Assembly: GCA_902546095.1 (NCBI GenBank)
Contig: CACCIQ010000002.1
Coordinates: 49,321 to 113,320, forward strand
From: an uncultured Bacteroidota bacterium
Lineage (GTDB): Bacteria; Bacteroidota; Bacteroidia; Flavobacteriales; Flavobacteriaceae
Length of the DNA stretch: 64,000 nucleotides
Reading direction: 5' to 3'
Shown: piece by piece, positions 9,712 through 20,929 of the stretch
Numbering within the stretch: position 1 is the stretch's first letter
Layout of the letters: every line of letters starts with the position of its first letter
Made by a program: the position numbers and the translations under genes
Notes under the pieces: generated by a model
Seen by the model: the letters and a program-made list of their open reading frames with translations, nothing else
Databases searched by the model: none
What the model was told of the DNA's origin: nothing

Positions 9712-11403
9712 GTGAAGAATATTTCAGGGGCAGAGGCGGTAATTCATTGTTTATTGGAAGAAGGAGTTGATATTCTTTTTGGATATCCTGGAGGTGCAAT
9801 CATGCCCGTATATGACGAACTTTACAAATTTGAAAATAAAATTAATCATATTTTGGTTCGTCATGAACAAGGGGCAACACATGCAGCTCAAGGTTACGCA
9901 AGATCGTCTGGCAAGGTGGGTGTAGCAATTGCTACATCTGGTCCTGGAGCAACAAATCTAGTAACAGGAATTGCTGATGCGCAAATTGATTCTACTCCAA
10001 TGGTATGTATTACTGGACAAGTTGCATCATCTTTATTGGGTTCTGATGCATTTCAAGAAACTGATATCATTGGAATATCAACACCAGTGACTAAATGGAA
10101 TTATCAAATAACAAAAGCTTCAGAAATATCAGAGATTTTTGCAAAAGCATTTTATATTGCAAAATCTGGAAGACCTGGTCCAGTTCTCATAGATATTACA
10201 AAAGATGCTCAGTTTGAAATATTAAAAACTTTTGAATATAAAAAGTGTAAAAAAATCAGAAGTTATTGTTCGGTTCCAGCTATGGATAATAAATCTCTTA
10301 AGAATGCAGCTGACATTATAAATAATGCTAAGAAGCCTTTTGTTGTATGGGGACAAGGAGTAATTCTTGGAAATGCTGAAAATGAATTTAAAGCTTTTCT
10401 TGAAAAATCTGGAATACCTGCTGCTTGGACTATTCTTGGTTTGTCTGCACTTCCCACAGATCATCCATTGAACGTAGGAATGGTTGGAATGCATGGAAAT
10501 TATGGCCCAAATAAATTAACTAATGAATGTGATGTTTTAATTGCAATAGGCATGAGATTTGACGATAGGGTTACAGGAAGTTTAAATACGTATGCAAAAC
10601 AAGCAAAGATTATTCATTTTGAAATTGATCCTGCTGAAGTAAATAAAAATGTCAAGGTTGATGTTGCTGTTTTAGGTGATGTCAAAGAAACAATTAAACA
10701 AATTTTACCTTTAATAAAATCAAATAATCATGACAAATGGATTGATGAATTTCATAATTATTATAAAATTGAATATGACAAGGTAATTGATAATGAATAC
10801 AATAAGAAAAAAGGTGGTCTATCAATGGCTGAAGTAATTAAATCAATCAATAATAATACTGAAGGAGAATCCATTTTAGTCACAGATGTAGGTCAGCATC
10901 AAATGGTTGCATGCAGATATACAAAGTTTAAATTAAGTAAGTCAAACATAACTTCGGGTGGACTTGGGACAATGGGCTTTGCATTACCAGCAGCGTTAGG
11001 TGCTAAGATCGGTGACCCAAAAAGAGAAGTTATTGCTGTAATTGGAGATGGTGGCTTTCAAATGACCATTCAAGAGTTAGGAACAATTTTTCAAACCAAA
11101 GCAGCTGTAAAAATTGTTATTTTAAATAATAATTTTTTAGGCATGGTTAGACAGTGGCAACAATTATTTTTTGACAAAAGATATGCATCTACTGAAATGA
11201 TTAATCCTGATTTTGTTGCAATATCCAAAGGATATTTTATTGAATCTAGCAAGGTCTCTCAAAGAAATAAATTAGATAACGAGGTTAAAAAAATGATTAA
11301 TCATGATGGACCTTATTTACTAGAGGTAATGATTGAAAAAGAAGAAAATGTTTTTCCCATGATTCCATCAGGATCATCAGTGTCAGATATTAGGCTCGAA
11401 TAA
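9712..11403 (+). CDS. ilvB: Acetolactate synthase large subunit (GTG start)
   Basis: 563 aa; LFGYPGGAIMPVYDEL, RHEQGATHAAQGYAR, SGPGATNLVTGIADA, ThDP motif GDGGFQMT..NN. Confidence 0.97.
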   Translation: MKNISGAEAVIHCLLEEGVDILFGYPGGAIMPVYDELYKFENKINHILVRHEQGATHAAQGYARSSGKVGVAIATSGPGATNLVTGIADAQIDSTPMVCITGQVASSLLGSDAFQETDIIGISTPVTKWNYQITKASEISEIFAKAFYIAKSGRPGPVLIDITKDAQFEILKTFEYKKCKKIRSYCSVPAMDNKSLKNAADIINNAKKPFVVWGQGVILGNAENEFKAFLEKSGIPAAWTILGLSALPTDHPLNVGMVGMHGNYGPNKLTNECDVLIAIGMRFDDRVTGSLNTYAKQAKIIHFEIDPAEVNKNVKVDVAVLGDVKETIKQILPLIKSNNHDKWIDEFHNYYKIEYDKVIDNEYNKKKGGLSMAEVIKSINNNTEGESILVTDVGQHQMVACRYTKFKLSKSNITSGGLGTMGFALPAALGAKIGDPKREVIAVIGDGGFQMTIQELGTIFQTKAAVKIVILNNNFLGMVRQWQQLFFDKRYASTEMINPDFVAISKGYFIESSKVSQRNKLDNEVKKMINHDGPYLLEVMIEKEENVFPMIPSGSSVSDIRLE

Positions 11404-11930
11404 TGAAAAAAAGAAATTATACAATATCAATATATACTGAAAATAATGTAGGATTATTAAACAGGATATCCGCTATATTTCTTAAAAGACATATTAATAT
11501 AAGAAGTGTAACATCATCAGAGTCTGAAATTCCAAATATCTATAGGTTCATAATTGTTGTTAAAGTTGATGGTGAACAAATAATTAAGTTAGTTAAGCAG
11601 ATCGAAAAACAAATTGAAGTTATAGCAGCATTTTATCATACTGATGAAGAAACAATTTATCTTGAAACAGCTCTGTATAAAGTTAATTCTAAATTACTTT
11701 TTGAGGAGAGACAAATTCAAAATATAATTAAAAAAAGCAGAGCTAATATAGTTACTGTAAAGCCAGACTATTTCGTAATTGAAAAAACCGGATGGAGAGA
11801 AGAAACAGATGATTTATACCATAAACTTAAAAAATATGGGTTACTACAATTTGTTAGGTCAGGAAGAATTTCAGTTTCAAAAAGTTCAATGGAAATTTCA
11901 AAACATCTAAAAAATAACGAAAATGAGTAA
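11403..11930 (+). CDS. ilvN: Acetolactate synthase small (regulatory) subunit
   Basis: 175 aa ACT-domain protein ([31 protein letters not shown]) overlapping ilvB by 1 nt. Confidence 0.92.
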   Translation: MKKRNYTISIYTENNVGLLNRISAIFLKRHINIRSVTSSESEIPNIYRFIIVVKVDGEQIIKLVKQIEKQIEVIAAFYHTDEETIYLETALYKVNSKLLFEERQIQNIIKKSRANIVTVKPDYFVIEKTGWREETDDLYHKLKKYGLLQFVRSGRISVSKSSMEISKHLKNNENE

Positions 11931-13389
11931 TTATTTTAATTCATTATCTGAAAAAGATAAACTAAATCAATTAGGTAAATGCAGGTTCATGAAATCTGAT
12001 GAATTTTCAGATGGGATAAATATTTTAATTGATAAAAAAATTGTGATTATAGGCTGTGGTGCCCAAGGTCTAAATCAGGGTTTAAATATGAGAGATTCTG
12101 GTTTGAATATTTCGTACGTTTTAAGACAATCTTCAATTGACAACAAGAAAGAGTCTTTTAAAAATGCTTCATCTAATAATTTTAATGTTGGAACATTTAA
12201 TGAATTAATACCAGAAGCAGATATTGTAATTAACCTAACACCAGATAAAAATCATAGCCAAGTTGTCAATCAAGCAATGCCATTGATGAAAGAAAATTCT
12301 GTACTTTCTTATTCACATGGATTTAATATTGTTGAAGAAGGAATTAAGATAAGGAAAGATATTACAGTCATTATGGTTGCTCCAAAATGCCCAGGAACCG
12401 AGGTAAGAGAGGAATATTTAAGAGGTTTTGGTGTTCCAACCCTAATAGCTGTTCATCCAGAGAATGATCCCCACGGTGAAGGTCTTGATTATGCAAAAGC
12501 ATATGCTGTGGCAACTGGAGGTCATAAAGCTGGTGTATTAGAATCATCTTTTGTAGCAGAAGTTAAATCAGATTTGATGGGAGAACAAACAATATTGTGT
12601 GGTGTTTTACAATCTGGATCAATTTTATGCTTTAATAAAATGATTGACTTAGGTTACAATAAAGGTTTTGCTGCAAAATTAATTCAATATGGATGGGAAA
12701 CTATTACTGAAGAACTTAAGCATAATGGAATATCAGGAGTTATTAAAAGACTAGATAATGAATCTAGATATTTAGTTTATAAATTGTCAGACGAATTGAA
12801 AGCTATAATGACACCATTATTTGAAACTCATATGAAAAATATTCTGACTGGAAGCTTTTCCCAAGAAATGATGATTGATTGGAAAAATAATGATGAAAAT
12901 CTTCTTAAGTGGAGAGAAGAAACTGGATTAACAAATTTTGAAAAAACATCTGCAAGTGATGAAATTATTGAAAATCAAGATTATTTCAACAAGGGGATAC
13001 TTATGATTTCATTTGTTAAATCAGGTGTAGAGCTTGCCTTTGAGACAATGGTTAATAACGGAATAATAGATGAATCTGCGTATTATGAATCTTTACATGA
13101 ACTCCCATTGATTGCAAATCTTGTTGCAAGGAAAAAATTATATGAAATGAATAGAATCATCTCTGATACTGCTGAATATGGTTGTTACTTATTTAATCAA
13201 TCATGTTTACCTTTATTATCAGATTTTATGACTAAAATTAATAAAAACCATATTGGATCAAATCCTAGTGGTATAGAAATTGATGAAAATTATTTAGCAA
13301 AAAATGACAACAAAACATTTTCTCATGATATTGAAAAAATTGGCTTAACATTAAGGAAAAACATGAGTAATATGAAAAAATTGAAATAA
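11923..13389 (+). CDS. ilvC: Ketol-acid reductoisomerase, class II
   Basis: 488 aa; [56 protein letters not shown], duplicated C-terminal domain. Confidence 0.96.
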   Translation: MSNYFNSLSEKDKLNQLGKCRFMKSDEFSDGINILIDKKIVIIGCGAQGLNQGLNMRDSGLNISYVLRQSSIDNKKESFKNASSNNFNVGTFNELIPEADIVINLTPDKNHSQVVNQAMPLMKENSVLSYSHGFNIVEEGIKIRKDITVIMVAPKCPGTEVREEYLRGFGVPTLIAVHPENDPHGEGLDYAKAYAVATGGHKAGVLESSFVAEVKSDLMGEQTILCGVLQSGSILCFNKMIDLGYNKGFAAKLIQYGWETITEELKHNGISGVIKRLDNESRYLVYKLSDELKAIMTPLFETHMKNILTGSFSQEMMIDWKNNDENLLKWREETGLTNFEKTSASDEIIENQDYFNKGILMISFVKSGVELAFETMVNNGIIDESAYYESLHELPLIANLVARKKLYEMNRIISDTAEYGCYLFNQSCLPLLSDFMTKINKNHIGSNPSGIEIDENYLAKNDNKTFSHDIEKIGLTLRKNMSNMKKLK

Positions 13390-13390
13390 A

Positions 13391-14974
13391 ATGAAAACAA
13401 ATATTCCTGAAAAATTTCAACTTAAACTACCTATTCATCACAATACATTCTTAATTGATGGAAAAATTGGTAATTGGAATGGAGAATTTACTGAGGTAAT
13501 CAGTACACTTTTTTCTAACTCTGAAAATGATAAATATACAATCTTAGGTGATTCTCCAAAGATGGACGAAAAACATGCATTATTAGCTCTTAACGCTGCT
13601 GATAAAGCATATGCTAATGGAACAGGGGAGTGGCCAACAATGAAAGTATATGAGAGAATTAATTGTATGCAAAAATTTGTTGATTTAATGATTTTACAGA
13701 GAGATAAGGTTGTAAAATTATTGATGTGGGAAATTGGGAAAAACCTTAAAGATTCTGAAAAGGAATTTGATAGAACAGTTGAATATATACTTGAAACTAT
13801 CAAAGAGTATAAAAAAATAGACAGAGACGGTGCTAACTTTCAAAATAATTCAGGTGTTAGAGCTCTGATTAGAAGAGGCCCTCTCGGGGTTGTATTATGT
13901 CTTGGACCATATAATTATCCATTAAACGAAACTTTTGCATTACTTATTCCTGCAATAATAATGGGAAATACAGCTATTTTTAAACCTGCTAAACACGGAG
14001 TATTATTAATTGCTCCTTTATTAGAAGCCTTTCAAAAATCATTTCCACCAGGTGTGGTTAATATCATTTTCGGAAGGGGAAGAGAAATTGCATCACCAAT
14101 TATGAAGTCAGGAAAAATAAATGTTTTAGCTCTAATAGGACATAGCTCATCAGCAATTTCATTACAAGATCTTCATCCACAAAAAAATAGATTAAGACTA
14201 GTATTAGGATTAGAAGCAAAAAATCCTGCTATTATATTAGACGATGCTGATCTTGAGCTTTCTGTTGAGGAATGTATTTCAGGATCTCTTTCTTATAATG
14301 GGCAAAGATGCACAGCCATTAAAATCATTTATGTTCATGAAAACATAAAAGATAAGTTTTTAAAGAAGTTTTGTGAAAAAGTTGATTCATTAAAATTAGG
14401 TTTACCTTGGGATAATACACTATTAACTCCTCTTCCTGAACCTAATAAGCCAAAATATATTAGTGATTTAATTGATGATGCAACACAAAAAGGTGCCAAA
14501 ATAATTAATAAAAATGGAGGAAAGAAATTTAAGAATTTTGTATTTCCTGCTGTTTTATATCCAGTGAATGATAAAATGAATGTTTATAAAGATGAACAGT
14601 TTGGACCTGTTATCCCTGTAATTTCATTTAAAGACATTAAAACACCAATAAATTATATGGCAAAATCTAATTATGGACAACAAGTAAGTTTGTTTGGCAA
14701 TTCAGAAGAAAAGCTAGGTCCTATAATAGACTCTCTTGTAAATTTAGTATGTAGAGTTAATCTCAATAGCTCATGTCAACGTGGTCCAGATATATATCCT
14801 TTCACTGGAAGAAAAGATTCTGCTGTTGCAACCCTGAGTGTACATGATGCTTTAAGATCATTTTCAATAAGAACATTTGTTGCTTCAAAAGATAATCCAA
14901 CAAATAAAAATATTTTAAGAAAACTAATTGATAATAAAAAATCGAATTTTATAAGGACAGATTATTATCTCTAA
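13391..14974 (+). CDS. gapN: NADP-dependent (non-phosphorylating) glyceraldehyde-3-phosphate dehydrogenase-like ALDH
   Basis: 527 aa; [53 protein letters not shown]. Confidence 0.82.
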   Translation: MKTNIPEKFQLKLPIHHNTFLIDGKIGNWNGEFTEVISTLFSNSENDKYTILGDSPKMDEKHALLALNAADKAYANGTGEWPTMKVYERINCMQKFVDLMILQRDKVVKLLMWEIGKNLKDSEKEFDRTVEYILETIKEYKKIDRDGANFQNNSGVRALIRRGPLGVVLCLGPYNYPLNETFALLIPAIIMGNTAIFKPAKHGVLLIAPLLEAFQKSFPPGVVNIIFGRGREIASPIMKSGKINVLALIGHSSSAISLQDLHPQKNRLRLVLGLEAKNPAIILDDADLELSVEECISGSLSYNGQRCTAIKIIYVHENIKDKFLKKFCEKVDSLKLGLPWDNTLLTPLPEPNKPKYISDLIDDATQKGAKIINKNGGKKFKNFVFPAVLYPVNDKMNVYKDEQFGPVIPVISFKDIKTPINYMAKSNYGQQVSLFGNSEEKLGPIIDSLVNLVCRVNLNSSCQRGPDIYPFTGRKDSAVATLSVHDALRSFSIRTFVASKDNPTNKNILRKLIDNKKSNFIRTDYYL

Positions 14975-16087
14975 TTAGTTTAGCATAATTGGCATAACTA
15001 GCATTGTAATCTCTTCATTACTATCCTTTTCATGAAGAGGAGATATTAGTCCGGCTCTATTAGGTGAAGATAATTCAATTTGAACTATTTCTGAGGACAG
15101 GTTATTAAGCATTTCAACTATAAATCTAGAATTAAAACCAATAGCAATATCATCACCATTATAATTGCATTCTAACGTTTCCTCAGCCTTATTATTAAAA
15201 TCTAAATCCTCAGCTGATATTTTAAGGAGATTGCCTTTGATTTCAAATTTTACTTGATTGGTTGTCTTACTAGAAAAAATACTTGCTCTTTTAGTTGAGT
15301 TAAGCAACTGTAACCTATCAATTTCTAAAACATTTGGATTTTCTTTTGGAATTACAGCCTCATAGTTAGGAAATTTACCATCGATTAATCTACAGATCAT
15401 TGTAAAGGTTGAAAAACTAAAAATTGCATTAGTATTATTATATAAAACTCTAACGTCTTCTTTTTTATCTGGCAATATTGATTTGAGGATATTTAGAGGT
15501 TTATTAGGAACTATAAACTCTATTGCATTATCAGAGTTGATATCATTTCTTACATATTTTACAAGTTTATGGGCATCAGTTGCTACAAAACATGATTTAT
15601 CGTTTGATACTTGAAAAAAAACACCAGACATTACTGGTCTTAAATCATCATTTCCAGAGGCAAAAATTGTGGAATTTATAACATTCAATAATACTTTAGA
15701 ACTAAATGAAATTTCTTTAGCGTCTTCAATTATCAGAGATTTTGGAAATTCATCACCATCCATATATGATAAAGCATATTTTCCATTATTAGAATTAATT
15801 TCCAATATATTATCATTCATTGAAAATGTTAAAGGTTGATCTGGTAATGATTTTAAAATATCAATTAGCAACTTTGCAGGTACAGCAATTTTGACATTAA
15901 TTGATGATTCAATCAATATCTTAGATGACAATGAAGTCTCAAGATCAGATGAAGTAATTGTGAGGTCACTTTCTTTAATATCAAACAAAAAGTTGTCTAA
16001 TATTGGCAAAGTATTGTTGGTATTTAATATAGATCCTAAAATCTGTAAATTTCTTAATAGTTCTGAGGATGAGATAATAAATTTCAT
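14975..16087 (-). CDS. dnaN: DNA polymerase III subunit beta (sliding clamp)
   Basis: 370 aa; MKFIISSSELLRNLQILGSILNTNNTLPILDNFLF, ATDAHKLVKY, VMPIMLN C-terminus. Confidence 0.97.
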   Translation of the reverse strand: MKFIISSSELLRNLQILGSILNTNNTLPILDNFLFDIKESDLTITSSDLETSLSSKILIESSINVKIAVPAKLLIDILKSLPDQPLTFSMNDNILEINSNNGKYALSYMDGDEFPKSLIIEDAKEISFSSKVLLNVINSTIFASGNDDLRPVMSGVFFQVSNDKSCFVATDAHKLVKYVRNDINSDNAIEFIVPNKPLNILKSILPDKKEDVRVLYNNTNAIFSFSTFTMICRLIDGKFPNYEAVIPKENPNVLEIDRLQLLNSTKRASIFSSKTTNQVKFEIKGNLLKISAEDLDFNNKAEETLECNYNGDDIAIGFNSRFIVEMLNNLSSEIVQIELSSPNRAGLISPLHEKDSNEEITMLVMPIMLN

Positions 16088-16141
16088 ATTATTTAAAGAT
16101 ATCGTAAATGAAGAAAAATATAAAATTTATTTATTAACATT

Positions 16142-16963
16142 TTAATCATTAAATAAGATAGAAATAACATCACCATAACCCAGACCAAAAAGTGAACTTG
16201 CTCCTCCGCTAGTTTTTGGATTACTCTTGTAAATTGATAATTCTAAGAAATCTGATGAATTAAAAAGAGCTATTTTTTTTCCATCTTCCTCACGGTACTT
16301 TTTTTCTTTGTTAAAATTAATTGACTCAGAGTAGGAGGAGAATATTTGTTTGAATTTTATGTTTCTAGCATTTATAACAAAACTTCTATTTGCCTGAAAT
16401 TTTTCAAAAAAATCTTTTGTAATATTTGTTATTACATTGCCATAGTTATCAATGTAAATAACATTACATATTAATTCATTATTAGATTTTATGATTGGCT
16501 TAAGCTCTGTTAGCTCTTTAATTTCAAATATTTCGGTTCCAATTACATTTAATTGTCCGCCACGTTGTAAATGTGCTGCAACTTTAACAAAATTATTAAT
16601 GGTATTAGCAGAATGTAAGCCTATGTTAATTTTAAAAATTTTTGATGGTTTAATTGTTGATGATATTAATGAAATTATTCCATTATCAGCACAAATAAAA
16701 AAGTGTTCATCCATTTCTATGACAATATGAGATTGATCGGGTGTTTGTTCAGAATCAATATCAACAATGTGAATTGATCCTCTTGGAAAATTTGAATAAG
16801 CGTTTTTAATTACATATGCAGCCTCAATCAAATTAAAAGGAGATATCTCATGAGATATATCAATGATCTTAGGATTTTCTAATTCAACGTTTAATAATCC
16901 TTTAATTTTTGAAACATGGAAGTCTTTAATTCCAAAATCAGTTGTTAAAGTAATTATTGACAT
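16142..16963 (-). CDS. SAM hydroxide adenosyltransferase family (DUF62)
   Basis: 273 aa; ITLTTDFGIKDFHVSKIKG, DISHEISPFNLIEAAYV, IHIVDIDSE, ADNGIISL. Confidence 0.88.
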   Translation of the reverse strand: MSIITLTTDFGIKDFHVSKIKGLLNVELENPKIIDISHEISPFNLIEAAYVIKNAYSNFPRGSIHIVDIDSEQTPDQSHIVIEMDEHFFICADNGIISLISSTIKPSKIFKINIGLHSANTINNFVKVAAHLQRGGQLNVIGTEIFEIKELTELKPIIKSNNELICNVIYIDNYGNVITNITKDFFEKFQANRSFVINARNIKFKQIFSSYSESINFNKEKKYREEDGKKIALFNSSDFLELSIYKSNPKTSGGASSLFGLGYGDVISILFND

Positions 16964-17024
16964 TTTTTAAGCTTAGGGTAACATTTTAATTTATAAATTT
17001 ACTTAAATAAATTATCATTTTTAT

Positions 17025-17969
17025 TTGGAAAAATTTGAATATTACATCAAGGAACTACATCCTTCTGATTTCTTTGATGCTGAAGTTGATGTATTAAAAA
17101 TTCTAAAGAAGGCATTCACAGACACCAAAATTAGAGCTAAAGCTGATAAGATATTGATTGAGGGGGAAAGCTCTAAAATTTTAAATATTTGTGTCATCTT
17201 AGATTCAATCATATATTTTCTTAAAAATAATGATGAATTAAGCGAGTCCTCTGTTAATGAAATTATTAAGGGAAACGGTGATAAACTACTAAAACCAGAA
17301 AATGGTAGGGTTATACTTTATGGAACAAATAAAAAGAAAATTAAAGCTCACACTCTTAATCAAATAAAAATTCTAGAAGCTTTTGAAAAAAATGATATGG
17401 TATTTGCAATTGGACCAGCTGGAACAGGAAAAACGTATACTGGTGTTGCGGTCGCAGTAAAAGCTTTAAAAAATAAAGATGTTAAAAGAATAATTCTAAC
17501 ACGACCAGCGGTTGAAGCTGGAGAAAATCTTGGATTTTTACCTGGAGATTTAAAAGATAAATTAGATCCCTACATGCAGCCACTTTACGATGCACTCAAG
17601 GATATGATACCAGTACAAAAACTTGATGATTATATAAAAAGAGAAATTATTGAGATTGCACCCCTAGCTTACATGAGAGGGAGAACATTAGATAATGCTT
17701 TTGTAATACTAGATGAAGCACAAAACACTACTCAAAATCAAATGAAAATGTTCCTCACTAGAATGGGGAAAAAAGCGAAGTTTATGATAACTGGGGATAC
17801 TGGTCAGATAGATCTTCCAAAGACTGCAAAATCAGGTTTAAAAGAGGCAAATTTAATTCTGCAATCAATAGAAGGTATAGAAATAATATATTTGGATGGG
17901 AGTGATGTGATTAGGCATAAATTAGTTAGAAACATAATTGATGCATATAACTTAGTAAAATCAAAATAA
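17025..17969 (+). CDS. PhoH family ATPase (TTG start)
   Basis: 314 aa; FAIGPAGTGKTYTGVAVAV, LTRPAVEAGENLGFLPGDLKDKLDPYMQP, ILDEAQNTT, TGDTGQIDLP. Confidence 0.92.
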   Translation: MEKFEYYIKELHPSDFFDAEVDVLKILKKAFTDTKIRAKADKILIEGESSKILNICVILDSIIYFLKNNDELSESSVNEIIKGNGDKLLKPENGRVILYGTNKKKIKAHTLNQIKILEAFEKNDMVFAIGPAGTGKTYTGVAVAVKALKNKDVKRIILTRPAVEAGENLGFLPGDLKDKLDPYMQPLYDALKDMIPVQKLDDYIKREIIEIAPLAYMRGRTLDNAFVILDEAQNTTQNQMKMFLTRMGKKAKFMITGDTGQIDLPKTAKSGLKEANLILQSIEGIEIIYLDGSDVIRHKLVRNIIDAYNLVKSK

Positions 17970-18916
17970 TGAGTATTGTATTAAATAAATCAGATTTTCT
18001 TTTTAAAAATCAATTATCCAAATATGAAGGAAAAGTACGTGAAGTTTACACTTTAAAAAATGATATTATGATCATGATAGCTAGTGATAGAATTTCTGCA
18101 TTTGATGTTGTTATGCCACGCGGAATTACTTTTAAAGGACAAGTTCTCAATCAAATTGCTGTTGAAATGTTAAAAAGAACTAAAGATATAGTTCAAAATT
18201 GGTTAATTGAAAATCCAGATCCAAATGTTTCTATAGGAAAAAAATGTGACCCTCTTAAGGTTGAAATGGTAGTCAGAGGTTATCTTTCAGGTCATGCCTA
18301 CAGAGAATATAAAGCAGGGAAAAGAAATTTATGTGGTAATAAAATTCCAAATGACTTGAAGGAAAATGAAAAATTTGAAAATCCCATAATTACCCCAACC
18401 ACTAAAGCTGATAAAGGTTTACACGATCAAGACATTGATCCTGTTGACATAATTAAACAGAATATTGTAAGTAAAAGTGATTATGAAAAAATTCATCAAA
18501 TTTCCTTAGATCTTTACAAAAGAGGATCTAAAATTGCAAATGATAATGGGTTGATATTAGTTGATACCAAATATGAATTTGGATATGATTCAAATGGTGA
18601 TATAACTCTAATTGATGAAATTCACACACCAGATTCCTCTAGATATTTTTATTTAAATACATATGATGAATTATTTAATAAAAATCAAAAGCAAAAACAA
18701 CTTTCAAAAGAGTTCTTTAGAGAATGGCTTATGAAAAATAATTTTAGAGGACTAGAGGGTCAAACTATTCCTGAAATTAGTGATGATGTCGTTGAAATGG
18801 TTTCAAGTAGGTATATTGAGTTGTATGAAAAACTTTTAGGCGAAAAATTTATCAAACCAAAAAGTAATAACGTATTAAATAGGATTAAAGAAAACCTAAA
18901 AGACTATCTTTTCTAG
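17969..18916 (+). CDS. purC: Phosphoribosylaminoimidazole-succinocarboxamide synthase
   Basis: 315 aa; YEGKVREVYTL, ASDRISAFDVVMPRGI, VRGYLSGHAYREY, VDTKYEFG. Confidence 0.96.
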   Translation: MSIVLNKSDFLFKNQLSKYEGKVREVYTLKNDIMIMIASDRISAFDVVMPRGITFKGQVLNQIAVEMLKRTKDIVQNWLIENPDPNVSIGKKCDPLKVEMVVRGYLSGHAYREYKAGKRNLCGNKIPNDLKENEKFENPIITPTTKADKGLHDQDIDPVDIIKQNIVSKSDYEKIHQISLDLYKRGSKIANDNGLILVDTKYEFGYDSNGDITLIDEIHTPDSSRYFYLNTYDELFNKNQKQKQLSKEFFREWLMKNNFRGLEGQTIPEISDDVVEMVSSRYIELYEKLLGEKFIKPKSNNVLNRIKENLKDYLF

Positions 18917-19795
18917 TTTTTTTATATTCTCACTAACACCAATACCAGAATCAAGCCATATATGTTCATCATTATTATTTAACCACGTAAACTGTTTTTT
19001 TGCAAATCTCCTTGAATTCTTTTTGATTTCTTCTATTGCTTGATCAATTTTAAATAAACCATCAAAATGGTTAAATAATTCTTTGTATCCGATTGTGTTT
19101 AGAGGATTTAAATTTTTGTACTTGTATAGGTCTTTAGCCTCTTCGATTAAGCCCATATTTACCATATTATTAACACGTTTATTGATCTTGCTATATAATT
19201 CATTTCTTTCCAAAGTCAAACAAATTGAAGTATGATTGTATTTCTTTTCATCAAATCCATTTAAATAGGATGAAAAAGGTTTGTTTGTGTGTTTACAAAC
19301 CTCGATTGCTCTAATTAATCTTCTATGATTATTTAGATCTACAATATCATAATATTTTGGGTCCAATTCTTTTAATAATTTTCTGAGATAATCAATGCCT
19401 TTGTTATCAAATTCAGTATTTAGGGCATGTCTTACTTCGTTTGGAATTTCTGGAACATTATTAATTCCATAAATAATAGATTTTAAATATAGAAATGAAC
19501 CTCCAACTAAAATTATATACTTGTTTTTCTTAAAAAGTTCATTTATGAGCTTTTTTGCATCAATAGAAAATTGATTAATATTATAAGAATCATGGATAGA
19601 CTTGTGTTGAACAAAATGATGCTTAACTTGAATAAGCTCGTTTTTTTTTGGAACAGCTGTTCCTATTGACATCTCTCTATAGAATTGTCTGGAATCAAAT
19701 GATATAATTTCACAATTAATTTTTTTAGCTAAATCAATTGAGAGCTTAGTCTTTCCGACAGCTGTTGGGCCTGAAATACTGATTAATTTATTCAC
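18896..19795 (-). CDS. miaA: tRNA dimethylallyltransferase
   Basis: 299 aa; SGPTAVGKTKLSIDLA, SFDSRQFYREMSIGTAVP, LNNHRRLIRAIEV. Confidence 0.96.
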   Translation of the reverse strand: MNKLISISGPTAVGKTKLSIDLAKKINCEIISFDSRQFYREMSIGTAVPKKNELIQVKHHFVQHKSIHDSYNINQFSIDAKKLINELFKKNKYIILVGGSFLYLKSIIYGINNVPEIPNEVRHALNTEFDNKGIDYLRKLLKELDPKYYDIVDLNNHRRLIRAIEVCKHTNKPFSSYLNGFDEKKYNHTSICLTLERNELYSKINKRVNNMVNMGLIEEAKDLYKYKNLNPLNTIGYKELFNHFDGLFKIDQAIEEIKKNSRRFAKKQFTWLNNNDEHIWLDSGIGVSENIKKLEKIVF

Positions 19796-20280
19796 TTATT
19801 AAGAATTTTGAAAAGCTCAAATGTAGCAAAGGCGTCATCATAAGCCCTGTGGTGATTCTTCAGCTTGATATTAAAGTAATTACACAAGTAATTTAAATTA
19901 TAATACTTAAGATCATTATATTTCTCTTTGGACATTTTTATTGTACAAATAGTTTCAGAGGAGAATTTAATATTACATGATTCAAGTTCATTTTTTAAAA
20001 TTCTATAGTCATATTCAACATTATGTCCAACAATAATTTTATTGCTTATCATATTTGAAATTAGTTCAGCATAATCTTTAAAAGTTTTTTTATCAACTAA
20101 ATCACTGTTTTTAATTCCAGTTAATTTTTGAACAAAATAATCAACTTTAACATTTGGCTTTATAAGTGTGGTAAATGTGTCAATAATATTTTTACCATCA
20201 TAGATAATTATTGCAATTTCAATAATTTTCTCCTCATTATATTTACCCCCACTTGTTTCTGTATCAATTATAGCATACAT
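19792..20280 (-). CDS. 3'-5' exonuclease, DnaQ/Pol III epsilon-like
   Basis: MYAIIDTETSGGKYNEEKIIEIA, VGHNVEYDYRIL, HRAYDDAFAT (DEDDh motifs); ORF track start at 20298 trimmed to the internal ATG. Confidence 0.87.
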   Translation of the reverse strand: MYAIIDTETSGGKYNEEKIIEIAIIIYDGKNIIDTFTTLIKPNVKVDYFVQKLTGIKNSDLVDKKTFKDYAELISNMISNKIIVGHNVEYDYRILKNELESCNIKFSSETICTIKMSKEKYNDLKYYNLNYLCNYFNIKLKNHHRAYDDAFATFELFKILNK

Positions 20281-20281
20281 T

Positions 20282-20929
20282 TTAATTTCTTTTACCAAAA
20301 ATTACACTTCCTAATCTCAACATATTAGACTTGTTTTTTAAAGCAATCATATAATCACCACTCATACCCATTGATAATATCGAAAAATTTGTTTGCTTTC
20401 TATATTTTAGATAGAATTTTTTTAGTTTTTTAAATTCATCATCAATGACATTTTCATCATTTGTAAATGTTGCCATACCCATTAAACCTTTAACTTCTGT
20501 AAACTCATATTCATCTAAAATTCTATTTTTTATTAAATGCTCAATTTCATCAAAACTAAAACCATACTTAGAGTTATCATTTGATATCTTAATCTGAATT
20601 AAAATATTTACTTTTCTATTTATTTTTTTAGCTTCATAATTAATTTTATTTAGCAATCTAAGAGAATCAACTGAATGTATAAGATGAATGAAAGGTATAA
20701 TTTGCTTCACTTTATTTCTTTGCAGATGACCAATCATGTGCCAATTAATTTCCTTAGGTAAAACACCATGCTTATTTACTAATTCCTGTACTTTATTTTC
20801 TCCAAAATCAACATGGCCGATATCATATAAACTTTTAATTTGCTCAATTGGCTTTGTTTTGGACACAGCAACAAGTATAATATCTTCGTTTAGTGTATTC
20901 TTTATTTTTTCTAATCTATTCTGAATCAA
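20282..20929 (-). CDS. YggS/PLPBP family PLP-dependent protein
   Basis: 215 aa; LVAVSKTKPIEQI, DFGENKVQELVNKH, WHMIGHLQRNK, LSMGMSGDYMIAL. Confidence 0.93.
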   Translation of the reverse strand: MIQNRLEKIKNTLNEDIILVAVSKTKPIEQIKSLYDIGHVDFGENKVQELVNKHGVLPKEINWHMIGHLQRNKVKQIIPFIHLIHSVDSLRLLNKINYEAKKINRKVNILIQIKISNDNSKYGFSFDEIEHLIKNRILDEYEFTEVKGLMGMATFTNDENVIDDEFKKLKKFYLKYRKQTNFSILSMGMSGDYMIALKNKSNMLRLGSVIFGKRN

